A DNA stretch of 64,000 nt, taken from the NCBI RefSeq assembly GCF_042660285.1, contig NZ_JBHSTP010000001.1, positions 992,001-1,056,000 on the forward strand, given 5' to 3'. Below are positions 15,599-21,778 of this stretch, one piece after another; the stretch's first letter is position 1, and each line of letters begins with the position of its first letter. The position numbers were made by a program, and so were the translations under genes. The stretch comes from Luethyella okanaganae (GTDB taxonomy: Bacteria > Actinomycetota > Actinomycetes > Actinomycetales > Microbacteriaceae). The notes below the pieces were generated by a model. It had not been told where the DNA came from, did not search any database, and was given only the letters and a program-made list of their open reading frames with translations.

Positions 15599-17587
15599 AT
15601 GAAGAACTCAGGCCACACCCCCGATTTGACCCGGGACGGCGAGGACCGGGAACTTGGAGTTTCCCGGCGAACGCTGGTGCTCGGCGGCACCGCGAGCGCC
15701 ATAATCGGGCTCGTCGGCCCGGCCTTGCTTTCCAACCCCGCTCACGCAAGCCAGCAGGCCAGTGCACCGGTGCCCGCCGCGGCTCTGCTTGACACGACAC
15801 CGGAGGTCGTCTACCAGACCTCGTTCGAAGACTTCTCAGACGCCGAGTGGGTGTCGGACTACACCGCCTACGACTCGACACAGTACCGCACCGGTGCTGC
15901 ATCGCTGCGGTACACCCGGACAGACAGCTCCACCTATGTCTTCGCCGGCAGGAAGATCTCAGGGACCACCGACGCCTACGTTCCTATCTCGGTCTCCGTG
16001 TGGGTGAAGACCGCCGACATGCAAAACGGCGGGGCTTCAGTCTGCGTGGAATGGTATGCCGAGGACGGAACCTTCCTCACCGGCGGCTACACCGGCACGA
16101 CCCAATCCTCCGAGTGGGTCCAGCTGACCGTCCCGCCACAGGCAGCACCGGCCGAGGCCGCCTATATGAAGGCCATCTTCTTCCTGAGCCGCGGCGCCAC
16201 CGGGTCGGCCTGGTATGACGACCTCATCATCACCAAGTACACCCCGAAACTCCTGCGGGCCACGCTGGCCGCCCCGACCTATCGGGGCCTGCTCATCCCC
16301 GGCGAACACAGCGAGATCGACCTGCGGATCGGGCTCTTCCCGCCGGCCGGCACTCGTGCCGCCGACTACCGAGTGCAGGTCGAACTGAGCGACGCCGCCG
16401 GCAGGCGCGTCGACGCCAAGTCCTTCGGCGCCAATTCGCAGCTGAGATACACGAGCCCGGTCTCACGGCTGCGGTACGGGTCCTACCAGCTTCGAGTGAG
16501 CGCCAGCACCAGCGACGGTGTCATCGCGCAGGAGAAGACGTTCCCCCTTCGCAAACTCCGCGCGAACGAGGTGCCAACGACCTATCTCGACTCGCACGGA
16601 AGGGTCCGGCACGACGGCGAGCTCTACTTCCCGATCGGGGCGTACAACGGGCCGACCACCGTGCAGAACCTCGACGATCTCAGGTACGCCGGGTTCACGA
16701 CGGTCCTGTCCTACCACGTGCCCTCCCCGCAGATCCTCGACGAGACCCAGGCGCGCGGGCTCACGACCCTGTTCATCCATCAGAATGCCGACGCCAACCA
16801 GGTCAACGACTACAAGCACCACCCCTCGCTCCTAGGCTGGTACATCAACGATGAGAACCCCGCCGACAGCGAGGCCGACCGTCTCCGTCCGCGATACACC
16901 TCGGTCACCGACAACGATCCCAACCACCCGACCTACTCGGTCGACTACCGCGTCTGGGCCGGTGACGACGCCCAACACGTCACCGACGCCTTCGGCACGG
17001 ACCCGTATCCGATCTTCGGCAAGCCGACCGACATCCCTCGCCGCGTCTTCACCCACACCGAGGCAACCGTCCGAGAGTTGCCCAACACCGCGATCTGGCC
17101 CGTCATCCAGCTGCATAACCTCGGCAACTACAACCATTTCGGGGTGCGTCCTCCGAACCTGATCGAGGTCCGAAGCATGTCGTGGCAGGCCATCGTCGCC
17201 GGCGCGACCGGCCTGCTGTACTACTCCCGTTTCGACATCGAGACCGACGTCAGCGGTATCCCGTACCGCACGCTGCTGGACGACGCGAAAACGGTCGTGA
17301 CCCAGGTTCGGGAGCTGTCACCGGTCATCCTCTCCACCGAACGAGTGCCGACGATCCGTGTCGCTCACGACAATGAGCTGCGTTGGACCACCCGACGCCT
17401 CGATAATCGCGACTACCTGTTCGTGGTCAACCTGTCCAAGGAGGCCCGCTCCGTCTCGTTCGCCGCCCCGGGGAATGACCCCGTGCAGGTGCTCTACGAA
17501 CACCGCAGCCTGAACAAGGCTCAGGGCGCGTACACCGACGACATCGAAGGACTCGGGGTGCGGCTCTACCAGATGTCCGTTATCTAG
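15599..17587 (+). CDS. Tat-exported protein with jelly-roll module and putative glycoside hydrolase-like TIM barrel (paralogue 2)
   Basis: This 662-residue paralogue of the preceding gene has the same layout: a Tat motif SRRTL at 22-26, an N-terminal jelly roll starting YQTSFEDFSDAEW, a putative barrel with WYINDE at 414-419, and the shared segments VIQLHNLGNYN and MSWQAIVAGATGLLYYSRFD. The ATG at 15599 has AGAGGAG about 9 bases upstream. It lies 118 bases after paralogue 1 and is presumably cotranscribed. Strong conservation in the barrel and lower similarity in the linker suggest duplication followed by substrate specialisation. The function is most likely extracellular glycan processing, unproven. 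Confidence 0.75.
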   Translation: MKNSGHTPDLTRDGEDRELGVSRRTLVLGGTASAIIGLVGPALLSNPAHASQQASAPVPAAALLDTTPEVVYQTSFEDFSDAEWVSDYTAYDSTQYRTGAASLRYTRTDSSTYVFAGRKISGTTDAYVPISVSVWVKTADMQNGGASVCVEWYAEDGTFLTGGYTGTTQSSEWVQLTVPPQAAPAEAAYMKAIFFLSRGATGSAWYDDLIITKYTPKLLRATLAAPTYRGLLIPGEHSEIDLRIGLFPPAGTRAADYRVQVELSDAAGRRVDAKSFGANSQLRYTSPVSRLRYGSYQLRVSASTSDGVIAQEKTFPLRKLRANEVPTTYLDSHGRVRHDGELYFPIGAYNGPTTVQNLDDLRYAGFTTVLSYHVPSPQILDETQARGLTTLFIHQNADANQVNDYKHHPSLLGWYINDENPADSEADRLRPRYTSVTDNDPNHPTYSVDYRVWAGDDAQHVTDAFGTDPYPIFGKPTDIPRRVFTHTEATVRELPNTAIWPVIQLHNLGNYNHFGVRPPNLIEVRSMSWQAIVAGATGLLYYSRFDIETDVSGIPYRTLLDDAKTVVTQVRELSPVILSTERVPTIRVAHDNELRWTTRRLDNRDYLFVVNLSKEARSVSFAAPGNDPVQVLYEHRSLNKAQGAYTDDIEGLGVRLYQMSVI

Positions 17588-18019
17588 CCCGACCGGCCCT
17601 GCCGGGGGTCACCGGCGCGCCCGCACCACGTGCGGACGCCCTGCTGGCCCCCGCCGAGGCGGCCAAGGCACGAGTCAGGAGCAGTGATCGGCAGGGCACG
17701 CTCACCCCGACCGAGCCGGCTTTCGTCGGCGGTGACTGCCACGAGCTCTGCATGAGCATCGACGATTCACCGCGGTGGATCGCGAATCAGGCGTTCCGTC
17801 GACGGGCGGAAGGTAGGACGCGGATCCGCACGATTGGGCTCGAACAGGGCAAAGAGAGCGTACGAAGCGGTCCGTCAAGATGCAAGCAATCTGCGTGCAA
17901 CTTGCAAGAAATAAATCCCTGGTCAGAGTTGATTTTAACAATCCTCCTGTACGTTTTCCCCGTAACCAACACCGTAGGCATCACGATGCCGAACTACGAG
18001 AGAAGACACGGAGCGCAAC
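17588..18019. other. Gene-free stretch with hairpin and AT-rich segment
   Basis: The 432 bases after paralogue 2 contain a possible termination hairpin (CCGCAC-cac-GTGCGG, 17621-17635, without a T-run) and then no recognisable protein. From about 17870 to 17970 the base composition turns distinctly AT-rich for this genome (for example AAGAAATAAATCC), just before the orphan gene at 18020. This may be that gene's promoter region or the edge of an acquired segment. Confidence 0.45.
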
Positions 18020-18421
18020 ATGTCCAACGCCGTCACGATCCTCGTTCCACCGACAATCGCTGTGCGATTCCAGCAGGTCACCGCACCCCGACCGATGAGC
18101 GCCTACGTCAACGGAGCGCGTACCGATATGCCCAAGACGAACGCGAAGGGCGAGCCTCTTCACGGGTTCGAGGCAACCGTCAACTGTGAGCTATTGGGAG
18201 GAACGGTCGGCTCTGTCCGAGTCAGTACACCCTTGGCTGAGTTGCCGGTCGTCGAGTTCGGGCAGATTCTCACCCTGACCGAGCCCGTGCTCACTATCCG
18301 GAACAATCGCGACGGGTACGATCTCGGCGTTTCGATTGAACTCGAACGGAAGCTCCCGTGGATCGGCTGGCTCCTCGGCATCGCACGGAACCCCGTCTAC
18401 CAACCGCGCCACATGGCGTAA
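18020..18421 (+). CDS. Hypothetical protein, 133 residues
   Basis: I do not recognise the family. The ATG at 18020 has a CGGAG Shine-Dalgarno. The protein has no signal peptide or membrane segment, is rich in beta-prone residues, and ends with a basic aromatic tail (LERKLPWIGWLLGIARNPVY). It stands alone, with an AT-rich upstream region and a strong GC-rich hairpin downstream. Small proteins of this general kind occur in actinobacterial integrative elements, but I see no integrase, relaxase or FtsK-like gene here to support that. Confidence 0.6.
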   Translation: MSNAVTILVPPTIAVRFQQVTAPRPMSAYVNGARTDMPKTNAKGEPLHGFEATVNCELLGGTVGSVRVSTPLAELPVVEFGQILTLTEPVLTIRNNRDGYDLGVSIELERKLPWIGWLLGIARNPVYQPRHMA

Positions 18422-18443
18422 CAGGACCCCGCCTCACGTAGAA

Positions 18444-18484
18444 CGGCGTCGGCCGACCCCCGTTACAGGGACCGGCCGACGCCG
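18444..18484 (+). terminator. Strong hairpin after the orphan gene
   Basis: A 12-bp perfect stem (CGGCGTCGGCCG at 18444-18455 with its complement at 18473-18484) begins 22 bases after the stop codon. There is no T-tract on either side, so it may terminate poorly alone or act bidirectionally between convergent genes (18020 on + and 18539 on -). Confidence 0.55.
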
Positions 18485-18538
18485 CTGGTTCCGCACCCGG
18501 AGGGTGTCAAGAAACGCGAAGCGTTCTACCGCAGACGC

Positions 18539-18799
18539 CTACTCGCGAGACCTACTCGCGGACACTAAAGCGCCCAATCCGAAGATGATCGCACCGGTCA
18601 CGAACACCGCGGCCGCGATGAGGGTGACCCCGACGAGGTCCAGTGGCCAGCGGGGGCCGTCCTCGTCAAGGCCCGAAACCTCAAGCCCGAGAAACCAGCC
18701 ACCAATGACCAGATACAGGAACAGCGCCGCAAGGACTAACCCGCAGGCCGCTAGTGCCCACAGGCACGCCTTCGCAGCCCCGATAAAGGTGAACTTCAT
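18539..18799 (-). CDS. Small two-helix membrane protein, 86 residues
   Basis: The ATG at 18799 shares its A with the TGA stop of the upstream secreted-protein gene (TGATG), so the two are translationally coupled. The protein has two strongly hydrophobic segments (about residues 9-34 and 54-78) joined by a short acidic loop. I recognise no family. The coupling to a secreted DUF2599-like protein suggests a membrane partner, such as an export helper or a protective protein; this is inference. Confidence 0.6.
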   Translation of the reverse strand: MKFTFIGAAKACLWALAACGLVLAALFLYLVIGGWFLGLEVSGLDEDGPRWPLDLVGVTLIAAAVFVTGAIIFGLGALVSASRSRE

Positions 18800-19773
18800 C
18801 ACGGGTTGCAACGATCCCAGAGGTTGAGTTGCGAGCTCCAGCTCTTGTACGGCCGCCACGATTCCATATTGTACGTGCCAGGTTCGGCAAGGTTGCCGAT
18901 CACGTGGCAGTAGAACTGCTCACGAATCGTGGAGGTCAGCCGCCAGACGTTCGTCTGCAAGCGGTTCTGAAGTTCCTGCCAGTGCGCGGTGAGATGAACC
19001 CCGCCGCTGTAGAACCGTCCCCACCAGGTCGGGTTCACGTTGACGACCCATCCGCGACTGTGACTGCTGACCCACGCCTGACTGATCAGCTGCTGGCCTG
19101 CCCACGGGTCGGCAACAACCGGATAGGCGCTTTCGTTGTCGTGCTCGACGACCTGCGTTAGCGTGTTTCCGTCGAGTTCGTAGCGGCTCGGAACATCGAT
19201 CCCATTGGCGTCCTTGGCCCAAGCGGGCGCGATTCCACCGATCCACGTCCCCTCCGCGGCAGTGAAGGAAATCGCACCCGTGGCATCGTCAAGGGTGACC
19301 GTCGCACCCTCAGGAGTGTGGAGCGGATACTCATAGCGAGTCGGTGCGTCCGCACTGACGATCACGGTCGTGATCTGCACCGAGCCATCGTCCTTCACAA
19401 CAGGGACGGTGGTTGAGCCGTCGCCATTGTCGTAGGACACCACACCGGGAGCCTCCACGACCGCATTGTCAGCGTCGTCTGCGTTCGGCAGCCCAATCTG
19501 GATCACCTCGTCACCCTCGCCGAGGGCGATTCCCTCTGACGGGTCGACCGGTATCTCAACCGGCGTCGTGGTGCCGGTTGCTTCGACCTCGACAGCAACG
19601 TCGCCGGCAGCATCGGTCGGCACGTCCGCGACCGCCTCAAGCACCTCCGGCGCAGCCTCCTGAATCGCGGCCAACACGTCCAACTCAGATTCAGTCGCAC
19701 TCGCAGGTGCCGCCAGCCCCGCCGTCATCACCGCGACAGCCGCGATCCCGGCCATGTATTTCAGTTTCGTACG
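18799..19773 (-). CDS. Secreted DUF2599-like protein
   Basis: This protein of about 324 residues has a classic signal peptide ending in LAAPASA. I favour the TTG at 19773 because it yields a basic n-region (MRTKLKYMAG) and has GGGGAAG about 8 bases upstream; a GTG at 19836 would place 21 non-signal-like residues in front. The mature protein has an acidic, valine/threonine-rich region (about 30-220) and a C-terminal domain of about 80 residues running from WGRFYSGGVHLTAHWQELQN through EQFYCHVIGN to WSSQLNLWDRC. This resembles the DUF2599 domain of actinobacterial secreted proteins. Two Cys residues in that domain may form a disulfide. Its function is unknown. Confidence 0.72.
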   Translation of the reverse strand, partial: RTKLKYMAGIAAVAVMTAGLAAPASATESELDVLAAIQEAAPEVLEAVADVPTDAAGDVAVEVEATGTTTPVEIPVDPSEGIALGEGDEVIQIGLPNADDADNAVVEAPGVVSYDNGDGSTTVPVVKDDGSVQITTVIVSADAPTRYEYPLHTPEGATVTLDDATGAISFTAAEGTWIGGIAPAWAKDANGIDVPSRYELDGNTLTQVVEHDNESAYPVVADPWAGQQLISQAWVSSHSRGWVVNVNPTWWGRFYSGGVHLTAHWQELQNRLQTNVWRLTSTIREQFYCHVIGNLAEPGTYNMESWRPYKSWSSQLNLWDRCNP

Positions 19774-19963
19774 CAAGTACGCACTTCCCCATTCTTTTCG
19801 TCCTGAACGTTGAAAACAGCCAGCAAACTCCGGCACTGAACTGTCGATCGACAGAGCTTAAGATCACCGACTGGTCATGAACGTAGTGCACACTGATATG
19901 TCTGCGATAGGTATGTCACATTTCGACAGGCCTCCGACGTCGGTTTCGAAGCGCCACTGCAAA

Positions 19964-20000
19964 CGCCCCGCGCCTCACTTTCCAGGTGAGGCGCGGGGCG
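19964..20000 (-). terminator. Terminator of the DUF4190 gene
   Basis: A perfect 15-bp stem (19964-19978 with 19986-20000) encloses a 7-base loop, 18 bases past the stop of the DUF4190 gene. On the minus strand it is followed by a short TTT, fitting a Rho-independent terminator with a weak U-tract. Confidence 0.7.
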
Positions 20001-20017
20001 CTCTTCTCGGCTGTGCG

Positions 20018-20344
20018 CTACCAGATACTTCCCGCGCCAATAAGCACACTGAGGAGGCTCACGCAGGCAAGGACGAGACCGGCAATCGCCTCGCCCTTGC
20101 CGACACCGCCGAGAGTCGCAGCTCGGTTGATGCCGATGATGCCGAAGATGACGGCGAGGGTGTCGGGGACTCCGCCGAGCACCCAGCCGATGAAGAACGG
20201 GATGCCCATGAGCACGAACCCGCAGATGCCGAGCACAAGGGCTGTGGTCGCGTAGCCGTTCTTCGGGGGAGCAGCCACGACGTAGGCGGGGTGCGGGTAC
20301 ATGCCGGGCGCGGGCTGAGCCGGCGGCGTCTGCTCGTAGGTCAT
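20018..20344 (-). CDS. DUF4190 domain membrane protein
   Basis: This 108-residue protein has a proline-rich cytoplasmic N-terminus (TYEQTPPAQPAPGMYPHPAY) and two transmembrane helices separated by a conserved FGIIGINRA segment, the standard DUF4190 layout. The ATG at 20344 is the only sensible start and lacks an obvious Shine-Dalgarno, so it may be leaderless or weakly translated. It lies downstream of the tRNA-Val(CAC) gene, whose terminator separates the two. The role is unknown; such proteins are common in actinobacteria. Confidence 0.82.
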   Translation of the reverse strand: MTYEQTPPAQPAPGMYPHPAYVVAAPPKNGYATTALVLGICGFVLMGIPFFIGWVLGGVPDTLAVIFGIIGINRAATLGGVGKGEAIAGLVLACVSLLSVLIGAGSIW

Positions 20345-20383
20345 GGCACGAGTTTGCCAGAACCCCGCGCGGTCGTGTGGCGA

Positions 20384-20437
20384 TGCCCCTCGCGGCGGGT
20401 TGCCCCTAGCCGTGCCCCTCGCGCGGCGGCTGCCCCT
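20384..20437. repeat. Four short C-rich direct repeats
   Basis: TGCCCCT recurs at 20384, 20401, 20413 and 20431, mostly extended to TGCCCCTCGC. On the minus strand this gives four GGGG tracts between the tRNA-Val terminator and the DUF4190 start. Confidence 0.7.
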
Positions 20438-20448
20438 CGCCGTAGAAA

Positions 20449-20478
20449 CAAAAAAACCCCGGATGACCGGGGGTTTCT
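20449..20478 (-). terminator. Rho-independent terminator of tRNA-Val(CAC)
   Basis: Read on the minus strand, CCCCCGG-TCAT-CCGGGG is followed by seven T residues. It begins a few bases after the 3' end of the tRNA. Confidence 0.85.
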
Positions 20479-20483
20479 CGGTG

Positions 20484-20556
20484 TGGGCGATACCGGACTC
20501 GAACCGATGACCTCTTCCGTGTGAAGGAAGCGCGCTACCAACTGCGCCAATCGCCC
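20484..20556 (-). tRNA. tRNA-Val (anticodon CAC)
   Basis: The minus strand folds as a complete cloverleaf with acceptor GGGCGAT/ATCGCCC, an anticodon arm CTTCC-TTCACAC-GGAAG giving anticodon CAC, and a T-arm GGTTCGAGTCC. CCA is not encoded. A strong terminator follows. Confidence 0.95.
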
Positions 20557-20705
20557 TGGCGAGGCACGTCACCGTGACCGCGAATACCGATACTAGCCGA
20601 CAGGGGTGCGGCAACGCACGTCGGCGCGTCGTGGAGCGGTTCCGGTTGTGTTTCCTCCGCGCGCACTCGGTGAAGCGCGGAGGAACACGCCAGGGCTCCA
20701 TCGGT

Positions 20706-20735
20706 TTGGCTATCGTTGCGGCTATCGGTTAGAGT
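20706..20735 (+). promoter_or_regulatory. Candidate promoter of the tRNA Gly-Cys-Val cluster
   Basis: TTGGCT (20706-20711), an 18-bp spacer and TAGAGT (20730-20735) lie 27 bases upstream of tRNA-Gly. Confidence 0.5.
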
Positions 20736-20762
20736 TTCTGAGCACGCAGAAATGCGGGTGAC

Positions 20763-20834
20763 GCGGATGTGGCGCAGTGGTAGCGCATCACCTTGCCAAG
20801 GTGAGGGTCGCGAGTTCGAATCTCGTCATCCGCT
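20763..20834 (+). tRNA. tRNA-Gly (anticodon GCC)
   Basis: Acceptor GCGGATG/CATCCGC, anticodon arm TCACC-TTGCCAA-GGTGA with anticodon GCC, and a standard T-loop TTCGAAT. CCA is not encoded. It is the first of three clustered tRNAs. Confidence 0.95.
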
Positions 20835-20888
20835 CGAATAGGATCGGCCGAAGGGCTGGTTCTCTTCATTTGGTGGTGAACCCAACAC

Positions 20889-20962
20889 GGTGGATTGGCC
20901 GAGAGGCGAGGCAGCGGCCTGCAAAGCCGTATACACGGGTTCGAATCCCGTATCCACCTCCA
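20889..20962 (+). tRNA. tRNA-Cys (anticodon GCA)
   Basis: Acceptor GGTGGAT/ATCCACC, anticodon loop CTGCAAA with anticodon GCA, and T-arm ACGGGTTCGAATCCCGT. Unlike its neighbours, the 3' CCA is encoded (20960-20962). Confidence 0.94.
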
Positions 20963-20986
20963 AGCCGCGACACTGGTCGCAGCCTT

Positions 20987-21058
20987 GGGCGATTGGCGCA
21001 GCGGTAGCGCGCTTCCCTGACACGGAAGAGGTCACTGGTTCGATCCCAGTATCGCCCA
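20987..21058 (+). tRNA. tRNA-Val (anticodon GAC)
   Basis: Acceptor GGGCGAT/ATCGCCC, anticodon arm CTTCC-CTGACAC-GGAAG with anticodon GAC, and T-arm ACTGG-TTCGATC-CCAGT. CCA is not encoded. A 26-bp copy of its 3' end recurs at 21149-21174. Confidence 0.95.
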
Positions 21059-21062
21059 CCGG

Positions 21063-21092
21063 AGCACTTCGAACTTTTGGGTTCGGGGTGCT
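21063..21092 (+). terminator. Terminator of the tRNA cluster
   Basis: A 12-bp stem (AGCACTTCGAAC pairing with GTTCGGGGTGCT, two G-U pairs) with a six-base loop starts 5 bases after tRNA-Val(GAC). Only a short pyrimidine run follows. Confidence 0.65.
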
Positions 21093-21148
21093 TTCGCGTT
21101 CTTCGGCATCGATCCTGTGACCTCGCGACGGCATGCGCCGCCGTCGCG

Positions 21149-21174
21149 CTGGTTCGATCCCCGTATCGCCCACC
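21149..21174 (+). repeat. Displaced tRNA-Val 3' fragment (possible attachment-site relic)
   Basis: These 26 bases match positions 21035-21060 of tRNA-Val(GAC) at 25 of 26 positions, covering the T-arm and 3' acceptor strand, and are followed by an A that completes CCA. No 5' half, D-arm or matching anticodon arm is present, and the T-stem carries a mismatch, so it is not a functional tRNA. Confidence 0.7.
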
Positions 21175-21214
21175 AGGCTTCAACTACTCGAACACCTCAG
21201 GGAACCTGTCACAG

Positions 21215-21652
21215 CTAGCTTGACAACGAACGGGTGGAGATTGGGGTCTTACCGTATCGGGCGATCAGCAGAAGAAGCAGCGCGGCACCTGAGAGCAGGC
21301 CGTCCGCGATCCCGGCGGGAAGCATGAAGATCATCAGCACCAGCGTGACGACGCAGTTGATAGCCGAGAGAGCGAACCCCCACATACGGTTCTTCAGCAG
21401 TCCCACAGAGCCGACAATGCGAAGCGCACCGAAAATGCCGCTCATCACCATCATCAAGTAGAGGTTTTCGTTGAAGAACGGCACGATGAACGAGAAGCCA
21501 TGTGCCACGATCGTGGCATCGACGTTGAAGGCAATCAGCACTCCGAGGCCGATAAACGGCAGCCCCTCCATCAGTGCGCCCTGGACAAGTTGCAGCCAGG
21601 CGGCCCACCTCAGTTGGCGAAACTCGATGCTCATTGTTCCCTGCTGTTGCAT
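21215..21652 (-). CDS. Four-helix membrane protein, unknown function
   Basis: This protein of about 145 residues has four hydrophobic segments (beginning near QLVQGALMEGLPFIGLGVL, HGFSFIVPFF, YLMMVMSGIFGALRI and FALSAINCVVTLVLMIF). I recognise no family. Starts at 21652 or 21634 are both plausible; the latter has AGGGA closely upstream. It is convergent with the tRNA cluster and divergent from thrS, so it is not part of the thrS operon. Confidence 0.65.
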   Translation of the reverse strand: MQQQGTMSIEFRQLRWAAWLQLVQGALMEGLPFIGLGVLIAFNVDATIVAHGFSFIVPFFNENLYLMMVMSGIFGALRIVGSVGLLKNRMWGFALSAINCVVTLVLMIFMLPAGIADGLLSGAALLLLLIARYGKTPISTRSLSS

Positions 21653-21778
21653 AGCTTCCGAGTTTACTTGCGGTCGGGAACATCCGCCCCGTGCGACCGC
21701 ACGGCTGTCCATAGTGGCGGCACTAAAGTTGACAGGGTCCGTGACTCAGCGGCAACCAACAACAGGGAGTGGATGAAG

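Noticed and set aside
17752..18189. An open frame of 145 codons overlapping the orphan gene at 18020
   Set aside because: No Shine-Dalgarno, no recognisable protein features, and the 18020 frame has a better start and composition.
21149..21174. A fourth tRNA downstream of tRNA-Val(GAC)
   Set aside because: Only the T-arm and 3' acceptor are present, the T-stem has a mismatch, and there is no 5' acceptor or D-arm.
21653..21778. T-box leader before thrS
   Set aside because: Too short, and no T-box consensus or terminator is present.
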